Below, in pieces: positions 1-7,742 of a DNA stretch of 64,000 nt (its first letter is position 1; each line of letters begins with the position of its first letter). Both the position numbers and the translations under genes were made by a program. The stretch lies in the NCBI GenBank assembly GCA_965198905.1, contig OZ240678.1:992001-1056000 (forward strand), given 5' to 3'. Below the pieces are notes generated by a model. The model was not told the DNA's origin, ran no database searches, and saw nothing but the letters and a program-made list of their open reading frames with translations. Origin of the DNA: CAHJWH01 sp965198905 (GTDB taxonomy: Bacteria > Pseudomonadota > Alphaproteobacteria > Caulobacterales > Caulobacteraceae).

Positions 1-1
1 C

Positions 2-370
2 GCCGGCGTCGTCGACATCGCCGGCATCCCGAACCTGAAGACAGACACCGGCACAGCCTGCGGGGCGATCGTACTCAGGCAACTTACCGGCGCGCCCACG
101 GCGGCGAGGCCGGACGTCTACGCTGACACCTCGCCCGCCGCCTTGCTGCCGCTCGGCGTCCCCCAGGTCGTGATTCACGCCCGCCAGGACAGCACCGTTC
201 CCCCCGCCGTAGGGGTGGCGTATGTGAAGGCCGCGCGGGCGGCCGGCGATACCGTCGCCTTTCACAGCCCGCCCGGCAACCACGTCTCCGAGATCGCGCC
301 GGGCCAGCCGGCCTGGGAGGATGCGGTGGCCGCGGTCCAGGGCTTGATCCGAGAGGCGCCGCCCCGGTGA
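2..370 (+). CDS. alpha/beta hydrolase, C-terminal part only
   Basis: The reading frame is open from the window edge and gives 122 residues up to a TGA at 368-370; the N-terminal part with the nucleophile lies outside the window. The visible part has the stretch LPLGVPQVVIHARQDSTVP, in which the Asp of the ARQD-VP turn matches the acid of the catalytic triad, and GNHVSEI near the end, which supplies the candidate catalytic His. This matches the serine hydrolase/dienelactone hydrolase-like alpha/beta fold. The substrate cannot be inferred. Its stop overlaps the GTG start of mtnP (GTGA), so the two genes are probably co-transcribed and translationally coupled. Confidence 0.7.
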   Translation, partial: AGVVDIAGIPNLKTDTGTACGAIVLRQLTGAPTAARPDVYADTSPAALLPLGVPQVVIHARQDSTVPPAVGVAYVKAARAAGDTVAFHSPPGNHVSEIAPGQPAWEDAVAAVQGLIREAPPR

Positions 371-1260
371 GCACGCAAGATTGGGTCCTGGGCGTCGTCG
401 GCGGCTCCGGCCTCTACGAGATCGCCGAACTCGAACACCGCGAGTGGCGACGCATCGAAAGCCCCTGGGGCGCGCCGTCAGACGAGCTGCTCTTCGGCGA
501 GCTGCACGGCGTGGCCGTCCGCTTCCTGCCGCGCCACGGCCGGGGCCACCGCGTCTCGCCCAGCCACATCAACTACCGCGCCAACATAGACGTCCTCAAG
601 CGCGCCGGATGCACCGATATCGTCTCGCTGTCGGCGGTGGGCAGCTTGCGCAAGAAGCTGGCCCCGGGCCATTTCGTGGTGGTGGACCAGTTCATCGACC
701 GCACCTTCGCGCGGGAGAAGAGCTTCTTCGGCGACGGGATCGTGGCCCACGTCTCCATGGCCCAGCCCGTCTGCCCGCGCCTGTCCAAGCTCGCCCTCGA
801 TGCGGCCGAGGAGGCCGGCGCCCAGGTCCGCGAGGGCGGGACTTATCTCTGCATGGAGGGGCCGCAGTTCTCCACCCGGGCGGAGAGCGATCTCTACCGC
901 GACTGGGGATGCCACGTGATCGGCATGACCAACATGCCCGAGGCCAAGTTGGCGCGTGAGGCCGAGCTGCCCTACGCCAGCGTCGCCATGGTCACCGACT
1001 ACGACTGCTGGCACGACGACCACGCCCATGTGGAAGTGGCGGACATCGTGCGGGTGCTGCACGCCAACGCCGACAGGGCTAAGGCGACGGTGGTGGAGCT
1101 ATGCGGGGCGTTGGCGAAGATGCCGCGCAAACCCTCGCCCCTCGACACGGTGCTGGACGCAGCCCTGATCACGCCGCCCGAGCACCGGGACGCAGCGCTC
1201 ATGAGCAAGCTGGACGCCGTCGCCGGAAGGGTGCTGAGCCCTAAATCCCCTCCCCCTTGA
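367..1260 (+). CDS. mtnP: S-methyl-5'-thioadenosine phosphorylase
   Basis: 297 residues. It cleaves methylthioadenosine with phosphate to adenine and methylthioribose-1-phosphate (methionine and purine salvage, cytosolic). Family marks of the PNP/MTAP fold are visible: GGSGLYEI near residues 12-19, RHGRGH with SPSHINYRAN near 56-73, SLSAVGSL near 87-94, MEGPQFSTRAES near 163-174 and GMTNMPEAKLAREAELPYA near 186-204. The MTNMPEA motif and the following DYDCW favour MTAP over generic PNP. The GTG start at 367 is set by the 4-base overlap with the upstream hydrolase. The next gene, apt, converts the adenine released here to AMP, so the pair is a functional unit. Confidence 0.93.
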   Translation: MSTQDWVLGVVGGSGLYEIAELEHREWRRIESPWGAPSDELLFGELHGVAVRFLPRHGRGHRVSPSHINYRANIDVLKRAGCTDIVSLSAVGSLRKKLAPGHFVVVDQFIDRTFAREKSFFGDGIVAHVSMAQPVCPRLSKLALDAAEEAGAQVREGGTYLCMEGPQFSTRAESDLYRDWGCHVIGMTNMPEAKLAREAELPYASVAMVTDYDCWHDDHAHVEVADIVRVLHANADRAKATVVELCGALAKMPRKPSPLDTVLDAALITPPEHRDAALMSKLDAVAGRVLSPKSPPP

Positions 1261-1353
1261 GGGGAGGGTTTGGGTGGGGGGGCGCCTCCGCCGCCGCGCC
1301 TTCTCCAGACACGACCCCCACCCCGACCCTCCCCTTCAAGCGGGAGGGGGAGA
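1248..1353. repeat. GC-rich inverted repeat, copy 1 (between mtnP and apt)
   Basis: Two arms of about 33 bases, the left reading TCCCCCTTGAGGGGAGGG then T/C-rich GGGTGGGGG and the right its reverse complement (CCCCCACCCCGACCCTCCCC then TTCAAGCGGGAGGGGG), flank about 30 bases of unrelated sequence. Related copies lie near 16849-16952, 20514-20652 and 27624-27712. Transcribed, it would form a long hairpin between mtnP and apt. It provides no recognisable gene. Confidence 0.85.
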
Positions 1354-1358
1354 CTGTG

Positions 1359-1886
1359 ATGAACCTGCGCGACGCCATCCGCACCATCCCGGACTATCCC
1401 AAGCCCGGGATCATGTTTCGCGATATCACCACCCTGCTCACCGACGCCCAGGCATTCCGGCGGACGGTGGACGAGATGGTTCAGCCTTTCGCCGGCCAGA
1501 GGATCGACAAGGTGGCCGGGATTGAGGCGCGGGGCTTCATCTTCGGGGCCGCCGTCGCCCACCAACTCGGCGCAGGCTTCATTCCCCTGCGCAAGAAGGG
1601 CAAGCTGCCCTACAAGACCGTCTCGGTAGAATACGCCCTGGAATACGGCGTGGACACGCTGGAGATGCACGAGGACTCCGTGGCGCCGGGCGAGCAGGTC
1701 ATGCTGGTGGACGACCTGATCGCCACCGGCGGCACTGCCGAGGCGGGCCTGAAGCTGCTTCAGGGGGCAGGGGCCGACGTGGTCGCCGCCGCCTTCGTCA
1801 TCGACCTGCCCGAGCTCGGCGGTGCAGAGCGGCTGCGCGCGCTGGGCGTCCCGGTCTCGGCCCTGGTCTCGTTCGAAGGGCACTGA
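1359..1886 (+). CDS. apt: adenine phosphoribosyltransferase
   Basis: 175 residues, standard length for Apt. It joins adenine and PRPP to give AMP and pyrophosphate. The PRPP-binding loop VMLVDDLIATGGTAEAG lies at about residues 114-130, and GIEARGFIFG near 54-63 and the KKGKLPYKT flexible loop are typical. ATG 1359 was chosen because it starts at the conserved MNLRDAIRTIPDYPKPG; the frame stays open upstream through the repeat at 1248-1353 but that stretch is GC-rich repeat translation. A GTG directly before it (1356) is an alternative. It acts on adenine made by mtnP upstream and on PRPP from prs at 7.7-8.7 kb. Confidence 0.95.
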   Translation: MNLRDAIRTIPDYPKPGIMFRDITTLLTDAQAFRRTVDEMVQPFAGQRIDKVAGIEARGFIFGAAVAHQLGAGFIPLRKKGKLPYKTVSVEYALEYGVDTLEMHEDSVAPGEQVMLVDDLIATGGTAEAGLKLLQGAGADVVAAAFVIDLPELGGAERLRALGVPVSALVSFEGH

Positions 1887-1907
1887 CGCCCCCCGACGGT
1901 TGAGGGA

Positions 1908-2363
1908 TCAATAGGGCCGACCATCCTTGTGATGGTAGCTGGTCCGCCGCTCTGGGATCACCAGGTCTATGTCGGGGTAATCGACCAAGTGTCCCTCGTC
2001 GCGGCGACCGACCTGAAGCAGGACGGCCTCTTCGTTGGCGCGGTTCTGGAAGTGGTGACCGTCGGGATCGCCGGCTTTGAACCCTGCGCAGTCGCCGGCG
2101 ATCAGGGTCTCCTCGCCCGCATCGGTGACCATGGCCACTTGTCCGGTAAGCACGTAGACGAACTCGTCCTCGGCGGCGTGCCAGTGCCGCTGGCTTGACC
2201 AGGTTCCCGGCGGCAGGTGCATGCGATTGACGCCGATCTGGGTCAGGCCCGCCACGTCGCTGAGCTTGACGCCCCGGCGCGCAACGCACGGCGCGTCGTA
2301 AGGTGGGGGATAGCCCGAGCCGACCCGCAGCCCGGCTTTCGCAACGTCAATCTTCCTGGCCAT
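1908..2363 (-). CDS. cupin-domain protein
   Basis: 151 residues from the ATG at 2363 (MARKIDVAKAG); the open frame upstream is not protein-like. A single conserved cupin barrel is visible: motif 1 around RHWHAAEDEFVYVLTGQ (residues about 60-76, with two His and a Glu as metal ligands) and motif 2 around GDPDGHHFQN (residues about 100-110). LPPGTWSSQRHWH resembles small bacterial cupins that bind a divalent metal and a small molecule or sugar nucleotide. The exact substrate is not identifiable. It is convergent with apt, 21 bases apart. Confidence 0.75.
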   Translation of the reverse strand: MARKIDVAKAGLRVGSGYPPPYDAPCVARRGVKLSDVAGLTQIGVNRMHLPPGTWSSQRHWHAAEDEFVYVLTGQVAMVTDAGEETLIAGDCAGFKAGDPDGHHFQNRANEEAVLLQVGRRDEGHLVDYPDIDLVIPERRTSYHHKDGRPY

Positions 2364-2370
2364 TCGATAC

Positions 2371-2432
2371 CCGCTCCCCTCCCCCGTCACAATGCGGGGG
2401 CGGAGCCCCTCCCCCCTCACGCGACCGCGCCT
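2371..2432. repeat. short C-rich direct/inverted repeat upstream of the cupin gene
   Basis: CCCCTCCCCC-GTCAC and CCCCTCCCCC-CTCAC are repeated directly about 35 bases apart, with GCGGGGGCGGAG between them forming a possible stem (CCCCCGTCACAATGCGGGGG). It resembles, but does not match fully, the longer dispersed inverted repeats of this window. It sits in the divergent gap between the cupin gene and the membrane protein at 2464. Confidence 0.4.
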
Positions 2433-2463
2433 ATTTAGCAAAGTGACGGCTTCGGAGCGATAG

Positions 2464-2931
2464 ATGGCGCATGTCCAGGCGTGGCGGAGCTTTCGGCGAA
2501 TGCAGGGCTCTACCTGCGCCGCGGGCAGCCTGATCTACGCCGGCGCCGCGATTCATGCGTGGCGCATCCTGCCGGGGTCCGGCTCGCTGAAGACGGCCCT
2601 GATCCTGGTCTTTCCCGCCCTGTTCGGCCTGCTGGCCTTTGTCGCGCCCCTGCAGTTTCGGCCCATGCGGCGGTTGCTGAAGCGCTATGTGTGGATGAGT
2701 TTCGCCGCGGGGTTCGGCCAGACTCCGGTGTCGGTGATCTCAGGGCTGGGCCTGCTCGTCTTCGCCGCCGTGTTCATCTACCTGCAGATCGGCGGCGTGG
2801 CGGGGGGCGGCCGTTATCCAGCGGGGGTGTTCTCCGGCTACGGCGCGGGCGTGGGCATCCTGTTCGCCCAGGCCCTGCTCGCTACGGCCCTGGAGCGCGA
2901 GCCGAAGATCCGCCAGATCATCGAGACCTGA
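2464..2931 (+). CDS. small integral membrane protein, unknown function
   Basis: 155 residues. About four hydrophobic segments are visible: near residues 17-36, 42-62, 85-110 and 125-143. No catalytic or binding motif is recognised. ATG 2464 directly follows an in-frame TAG (2461-2463), so no longer form is possible. The gene is convergent with the dienelactone hydrolase gene, with 9 bases between the stops, and divergent from the cupin gene. Codon use matches neighbours. Confidence 0.65.
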   Translation: MAHVQAWRSFRRMQGSTCAAGSLIYAGAAIHAWRILPGSGSLKTALILVFPALFGLLAFVAPLQFRPMRRLLKRYVWMSFAAGFGQTPVSVISGLGLLVFAAVFIYLQIGGVAGGGRYPAGVFSGYGAGVGILFAQALLATALEREPKIRQIIET

Positions 2932-2940
2932 CGAACCGGC

Positions 2941-3633
2941 TCAGGCCGCGCCGCCATTGGCCTCGAACAGCTCCAGCGTCCGCGTGCGCGCGAGCTTGGC
3001 TGCGGCCAGGTTGTGGCTCGGTGCGCCATCATTGTTGAAGCCGTGACCGGCCTCGTAGATATGCACCGGCACGTCGGGGCGCTTGCTGGAGAAGGCGCGC
3101 ACGCCGTCCAGCGCAATATGCTGATCTTCGGCCCCGAAGTGGCAGATCACCGGACACAGCGGCTTATCGCCGGCGTGCTTGGGAACGAGGGAACCGTAAT
3201 AGCTCGACGCCGCCGCAAGGTCTCCCAGCTGGCAGGCCGCGATATAGGCTAGCGACCCGCCATAGCAGTAGCCGACCAAGAACACCGGCCCGCGCGGAAG
3301 TAAATAGTCCATGCAGGTCTCGACGTCGGCGACCGCATCCTCCATCCGCGTCGCCTGCAGGTACTTGAAGCCCTGCTGCATCCCCTGCGGCGTATGCTCG
3401 GCCACGAACCCCGGCTCGCAGCGGTCGAACAGCGAGGGCGCCAGCACCTCGAACCCGAGGCGGCCCCATCGCTCGCAGTCGTGGCGGATGTAGGCGTCCA
3501 CCCCGAACACCTCCTGCAGCACGATCACCCCGCCCCTTCGCCGGGCGTCTCCCTCCAGCTTGGGATGGACGTGGAAGGCCGAGAAGGCCGCATCGTCGGT
3601 CTTGGAGTTGAGGCTGATGGTCTGGCCGGTCAT
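2941..3633 (-). CDS. dienelactone hydrolase family protein
   Basis: 230 residues, the usual length of the family. The nucleophile elbow is GYCYGGS (Cys at about residue 122), the acid lies in GAEDQHI and the His in AGHGFNND, which is the Cys-Asp-His triad of dienelactone hydrolases/carboxymethylenebutenolidases. VIVLQEVFGV near the N-terminus is also typical. There is no signal peptide, so it is cytosolic. No aromatic-degradation genes are nearby, so a role in chlorocatechol breakdown is not supported; a general esterase or lactonase role is possible. Confidence 0.85.
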   Translation of the reverse strand: MTGQTISLNSKTDDAAFSAFHVHPKLEGDARRRGGVIVLQEVFGVDAYIRHDCERWGRLGFEVLAPSLFDRCEPGFVAEHTPQGMQQGFKYLQATRMEDAVADVETCMDYLLPRGPVFLVGYCYGGSLAYIAACQLGDLAAASSYYGSLVPKHAGDKPLCPVICHFGAEDQHIALDGVRAFSSKRPDVPVHIYEAGHGFNNDGAPSHNLAAAKLARTRTLELFEANGGAA

Positions 3634-3736
3634 GCCTGAGCTTTAGACCCGCTCACGAGGATTTGGCCAGCCGTCGTGGAGGTCGTGCTTGCACCCCTGC
3701 GCCGGGAGGATCATCGTGACGCCAGAGGAGCACCCC

Positions 3737-3964
3737 ATGGACTCCGTCGTCTACTACGTCACCCGCCAACGCCACGGCTGGAGCGTCGAGCGGGACAGCA
3801 TCGTGAAGAGCGGTCATGCCGACCGAGATGTGGCCATCGCCTGCGCCCAGCAGGCCGCCGCCGCCGAGCGCGCCAGGGGTCGGCCCTGCAGCGTCCGCAT
3901 CCAGGAAGACGCCGGACGCTGGCGGGAAGCGCGCAGTTTCGCCCCGACCCGAGACAAAGACTGA
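3737..3964 (+). CDS. DUF2188-like small protein
   Basis: 75 residues from ATG 3737 (MDSVVYYVTRQRHGWSVERD). The pattern of a short YYV segment, a W-V motif and then a basic/alanine helix (DVAIACAQQAAAAERARGRP) followed by a short strand resembles DUF2188 proteins, whose role is unknown. A GAGGAG (3725-3730) precedes this ATG by six bases, better than for the upstream in-frame ATG at 3689. It is convergent with ychF. Confidence 0.6.
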   Translation: MDSVVYYVTRQRHGWSVERDSIVKSGHADRDVAIACAQQAAAAERARGRPCSVRIQEDAGRWREARSFAPTRDKD

Positions 3965-3973
3965 AGCTGACGC

Positions 3974-5071
3974 TTAAGGGTTGGTGCGGAAGTGCATGAC
4001 GTCGCCGTCACGCACTAGATACTCCTTGCCTTCGAGGCGCATCTTCCCCGCTTCTCGCGCCCCCGCTTCACCCTTCAGGGCGACGTAGTCGGGATAGGCG
4101 ATCGTCTCGGCGCGGATGAAGCCCTTCTCGAAGTCGCTGTGGATGACGCCGGCTGACTGAGGTGCGGTGGCGCCGACCGGGATGGTCCAGGCGCGCGTCT
4201 CCTTGGGGCCGGCGGTGAAATAGGTCTGCAGGCCAAGCAGGCTATAGGCTTCGCGGATCATCCGGTTCAGCCCCGGTTCCTCAAGGCCCAGCGTCTCTAG
4301 GAAATCGGCGCGCTCCGACGCGTCCAGAAGCGCGATCTCGCTCTCGATCTTGGCCGAGATGACCACCGACTTGGCGCCGTCGCCGGCCGCGCGCTCAGCC
4401 ACCTTGGCTGAGAGCGCGTTGCCTTCGGCGGCGCTCTCCTCGTCGACGTTGCAGACGTAGAGCGCGGGCTTGGAGGTGATCAGCTGCAGCATCCGCCACC
4501 CCTTCTCATCGTCCGCCGGGACCTTGGCGGCCCGGGCGGGGCGTCCGGCGCTGAGCTGCTCCAGCGCCAGTTTGACCAGGCTGAGCGTCTTGGCCGACTC
4601 CTTGTCGCCGGCCTTGGCGCGCTTTTCCAGGTTGTCGTGACGCTTCTCCAGGCTTTCCAGATCGGCCAGCATCAGCTCGGTCTCGATAATCTCCAGATCG
4701 CTGATCGGGTCAACGCGCCCCTCCACATGGGTGACGTCGCCCCCTTCGAAGCAGCGCGCTACAAAGGCCACCGCGTCGCAGTCGCGGATGTTGCCGAGGA
4801 ACTGGTTGCCGAGCCCCTCGCCCTTGGATGCCCCACGCACCAGCCCCGCCACGTCCACGAAGTTGATCCGCGCGGGGATGATCTCCTTGGACTTGGCGAT
4901 CTCGGCCAAGATCTCCAGGCGCGGCTCCGGCACGGCGACATCGCCGACGTTCGGTTCGATGGTGCAGAACGGATAGTTGGCCGCCTGGGCCGACGCCGTC
5001 TGGGTCAAGGCGTTGAACAGGGTCGACTTGCCCACATTGGGCAGGCCGACGATGGCGACTTTCAAAGCCAT
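3974..5071 (-). CDS. ychF: redox-regulated ATPase/GTPase YchF (Obg-like)
   Basis: 365 residues. P-loop GLPNVGKSTLFNALT at about residues 8-22, G3 DVAGLVRGASKGEGLGNQFL near 68-87, and a C-terminal TGS domain near 280-362 (RAWTIPVGATAPQSAGVIH, GFIRAETI). The usual G4 NKxD is replaced by NVDE, the known YchF/OLA1 variation that goes with ATP preference. YchF associates with ribosomes and is implicated in stress response and translation control. The start at 5071 matches the universal MALKVAIVGLPNVGKS. It lies 7 bases after pth on the same strand, the usual pth-ychF order, with rplY upstream of both. Confidence 0.96.
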   Translation of the reverse strand: MALKVAIVGLPNVGKSTLFNALTQTASAQAANYPFCTIEPNVGDVAVPEPRLEILAEIAKSKEIIPARINFVDVAGLVRGASKGEGLGNQFLGNIRDCDAVAFVARCFEGGDVTHVEGRVDPISDLEIIETELMLADLESLEKRHDNLEKRAKAGDKESAKTLSLVKLALEQLSAGRPARAAKVPADDEKGWRMLQLITSKPALYVCNVDEESAAEGNALSAKVAERAAGDGAKSVVISAKIESEIALLDASERADFLETLGLEEPGLNRMIREAYSLLGLQTYFTAGPKETRAWTIPVGATAPQSAGVIHSDFEKGFIRAETIAYPDYVALKGEAGAREAGKMRLEGKEYLVRDGDVMHFRTNP

Positions 5072-5078
5072 GGAACTC

Positions 5079-5705
5079 TCATGTGCTGAGCCGCTCGCGG
5101 TTGGCCGCGCGGCTGTCGAGCTTTTCTGCGGGCGCGAGGCGGGAGACCTCGTTCTGGTACTTGTCGTCCTCGCCGGCGACGAGAAGAGGCGCCGCATCCG
5201 CGCAGGCTTTGCAAAGCGCCTCCACCCAGGGAACCTCCGCCTTGGCGAAGTCCGCCAGGACGTGGTTCAGCACCAAATCCTTATGTCCCGGATGTCCGAT
5301 CCCCAGACGCGCACGCCGAAAGTCGGGACCCAGCCGCGCGGTGATCGATCTTAACCCGTTGTGCCCGGCCGCGCCGCCTCCCGTCTTCATGCGAAAGCGC
5401 CCCGGCGCGATATCGAGTTCGTCGTGGAAGACCACGAGGGCCGACGGGTCCGCCTTGTAGAACTTCAGCGCGTCACCGACAGAGCGACCGCTCTCGTTCA
5501 TGAAGGTCTGCGGCTTCAGCAATAGGGTACGCACTGAACCTTGGGCTGAGGGTATGCTCCCCTCGCGCACCAGACCCTGGAACCGTGACTTCTCCGGTCC
5601 GAAACCCCAGCGATCGGCCAGGGCGTCAACCGCCATGAAACCGATGTTGTGCCGCTGAAACTGGTGCTTGGCCCCCGGATTGCCGAGCCCGGCCAGGACC
5701 AGCAT
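5079..5705 (-). CDS. pth: peptidyl-tRNA hydrolase
   Basis: 208 residues. It frees tRNAs from peptidyl-tRNA that drops off ribosomes. Visible family features are LGNPGAKHQFQRHNIGFMAVD (residues about 7-27, with the conserved Asn and the catalytic His), FMNESG, FHDELDIAPGRFRMK with the conserved Asp, and GGGAAGHNGLRSI. A C-terminal tail of about 20 basic and acidic residues goes beyond the core. Its neighbours are rplY upstream and ychF downstream on the same strand, the common rplY-pth-ychF translation cluster. Confidence 0.96.
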   Translation of the reverse strand: MLVLAGLGNPGAKHQFQRHNIGFMAVDALADRWGFGPEKSRFQGLVREGSIPSAQGSVRTLLLKPQTFMNESGRSVGDALKFYKADPSALVVFHDELDIAPGRFRMKTGGGAAGHNGLRSITARLGPDFRRARLGIGHPGHKDLVLNHVLADFAKAEVPWVEALCKACADAAPLLVAGEDDKYQNEVSRLAPAEKLDSRAANRERLST

Positions 5706-5740
5706 GGCCGCCCCGTCGGGCCGCAGCCGCAGGCCCAGGG

Positions 5741-6379
5741 TCAGGCCGGGGTGGCGGAGGCGCCGGACTGGGCCTCGGCCGCCGCTTCGTCGGCGGCGGC
5801 GTCTGCGGCCATCTGCGAGGACGAGGAGGCGACGGTGGCCACGGTGAAGTCGCGGTCGGCGATGGCCGGCTCGGCGCCCTCGGGCAACTTGATGTCCGAG
5901 ATGCGGATGGTGTCGCCGATCTCCAGCCCGCTCAAATCGACAATCAACTCCTCGGGGATGTGGTCGGCGCGCACCATCAACTCCACCTCGTGGCGCGCGA
6001 CGTTGAGCGTGCCGCCGCGCTTCAGGCCGGGCGAGGCCTCCTGGTTGCGGAAGTGGACCGGCACCGCGATGCGGATGAGCTGCTGGCCGTCGACCCGGTA
6101 GAGGTCGAAGTGCAACGGCTTGTCGCTAACCGGGTGGAACTGAACGTCCTTGGCGATGACGGCCTGGGTCTCTTCACCGTAGCGCAGGGTGACGAGGTGA
6201 CCGAGCAGCTTGCCTGTGTAGAGCGCCTTTCCAAAGGCGTTGGCGTTCATCGCGATCGGCACCGGTCCAAGAGGACCGCCGTAGAGGACCCCCGGCAGCT
6301 TTCCTTCCCGGCGGACCGCCCGAGCGGAGCCGCTGCCGGCCTTTTCACGCACTTCTACGTTCAGTTCGATGTCGGCCAT
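5741..6379 (-). CDS. rplY: 50S ribosomal protein L25/general stress protein Ctc
   Basis: 212 residues, the long Ctc form that has an L25 N-terminal 5S rRNA-binding domain (residues about 5-95) and the TL5 C-terminal beta domain (about 100-190). Diagnostic segments are LPGVLYGG, FHPVSDKPLHFDLYRV, VPVHFRNQEASPGLKRGG and HIPEELIVDLSGLEIGDTIRISDIKLPEG. The C-terminal tail is Ala-rich, as in many alphaproteobacteria. It heads the rplY-pth-ychF group; the gap to pth is 35 bases. A strong hairpin lies in its leader at 6401-6426. Confidence 0.95.
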   Translation of the reverse strand: MADIELNVEVREKAGSGSARAVRREGKLPGVLYGGPLGPVPIAMNANAFGKALYTGKLLGHLVTLRYGEETQAVIAKDVQFHPVSDKPLHFDLYRVDGQQLIRIAVPVHFRNQEASPGLKRGGTLNVARHEVELMVRADHIPEELIVDLSGLEIGDTIRISDIKLPEGAEPAIADRDFTVATVASSSSQMAADAAADEAAAEAQSGASATPA

Positions 6380-6400
6380 GGTGGGGTCTCGGAAACGGCG

Positions 6401-6426
6401 GCGCCGCGCAGACGGATGCGCGGCGC
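6401..6426 (-). promoter_or_regulatory. hairpin in the rplY leader
   Basis: GCGCCGCGC and GCGCGGCGC form a perfect 9-base stem with an 8-base loop, 22 bases upstream of the rplY ATG. It is a plausible leader structure for translational control by L25, but no T-run follows, so it is not an evident terminator. Function is inferred only. Confidence 0.4.
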
Positions 6427-6504
6427 GATCAATGCGGGCAAATCGAAGGGCGGCCTAGTACACGATCGCGCCCGCCAAGGCAACGGGCGGCCGCGCCGGA
6501 CGCC

Positions 6505-7620
6505 TCAATGCGAGGACGGAAGCCCGACGCTGGCGACCGACGTCGAGACCGGGATGCTGACGGCCGTCGCAGAGGTCGACGGGGTCAGGGCGGCCGAGGG
6601 CGGCGCCTCGGCCTGCTGGATTTGCGCAGAACTGGCGGCCTCGTTGGAGATGCACTGCGCGGTCTCGCCCAGGGCATGTTCGCCCAGGCAGAAGATGTCC
6701 TCGTACCAGGGCACCGCCACCGCCAGGCACTGGTAGAGGTTCAGCTTGGCGAGGTTCAGGCAGGCGCTGTCGGTGGGTTCGGTCTCGATGGCCTGGATGG
6801 CGGCGGCGTTCTCGTCTCCCGCCTCGCCCAGCACGGCGAGCGCGGCGAGCGCCAGGCCGCGCTCGACCACCGGCGCATAGGGGCCCTGGATCGACTGACC
6901 GTGCACCGCCAGCACCTGGGCGGCGGCGGGATCGGCGCCGCCGTTGATCGCCAGCTTCAGCTGGTCCACATCGCCGGCCTCGCCACTCATGATGGCGGCT
7001 GAGAGCGCCTTGGTCTGGGCCAGCCGGCCGGCGGGATCGATCACCTTGGTCTTGGACCAGGCGGAATGTTGGACGCTGTAGGCGGACTGCTTGATGCGCG
7101 CCGCCACGTCGGTGATGCGGCCGCTCTCGACCCCCATGGTCGCGACGATCAGGCCGGCGGCGCTGGCCGCGCCAGGGAAGGCGATGACGTAGCGCGGGTT
7201 CTGCGCCAGGCGCGCGGCGATGGCGTGGCGCTGGGTGGCGTCGGCGGCGAAGGTGCGGACGCCGGCGACGAAGGCCGGGTCCTGCATGGCCAGAAGAGCG
7301 GCGTAGGCGATGGCGCCCCGGGCGAGCTGGTGCGGCTCATAGGCGGAGCCGACGGCCAAGGACTGCTCGACGCCCGCGCCGCTGGTGAACGCGGCGTTCA
7401 GCTGCTCGGCGTGCTTGGTGTAGGCGCGAAACGCGCTGGCGTCGGACAGCGCGGCGTCCGACAGCGTCATGGACGGCGGCGGCGGCGGGGGCGGCGCCTC
7501 GACCTTGGGCGCCTCCTTGGCGAACGGCCATGCCAGCGCGAGAGAGGGAGCCGCCACAGCGGCGAGGGACACGGCCCCCGCGAGGAGGACGGCCTTGGAA
7601 AGTCGGCGGACGCTGGACAT
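6505..7620 (-). CDS. secreted protein of unknown function
   Basis: 371 residues. A clear signal peptide (residues 1-30, MSSVRRLSKAVLLAGAVSLA... ending SLALA) precedes a Pro-rich spacer (VEAPPPPPPPSM) and an Ala-rich, mostly helical body. Four Cys near residues 292, 300, 312 and 323 (DSACLNLAKLNLYQCLAVAV, EDIFCLGEH, AQCISNE) could form disulfides in the periplasm. The last 40 residues are low complexity, rich in Ser, Thr, Ala and Val. I do not recognise a family. It is transcribed toward rplY with a 125-base gap. It is probably lineage-specific. Confidence 0.65.
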   Translation of the reverse strand: MSSVRRLSKAVLLAGAVSLAAVAAPSLALAWPFAKEAPKVEAPPPPPPPSMTLSDAALSDASAFRAYTKHAEQLNAAFTSGAGVEQSLAVGSAYEPHQLARGAIAYAALLAMQDPAFVAGVRTFAADATQRHAIAARLAQNPRYVIAFPGAASAAGLIVATMGVESGRITDVAARIKQSAYSVQHSAWSKTKVIDPAGRLAQTKALSAAIMSGEAGDVDQLKLAINGGADPAAAQVLAVHGQSIQGPYAPVVERGLALAALAVLGEAGDENAAAIQAIETEPTDSACLNLAKLNLYQCLAVAVPWYEDIFCLGEHALGETAQCISNEAASSAQIQQAEAPPSAALTPSTSATAVSIPVSTSVASVGLPSSH

Positions 7621-7742
7621 CGGGGGAAAACCTTCCGGGATACGCAGAAGCTTTGCTGCAAAGGGCCGGGTCTGTGACCGACCCTACCCATCGTATGCTT
7701 AACGGTTTGTCACCGCGCCCCCCGCGCAGCGCCGCCCCGCTC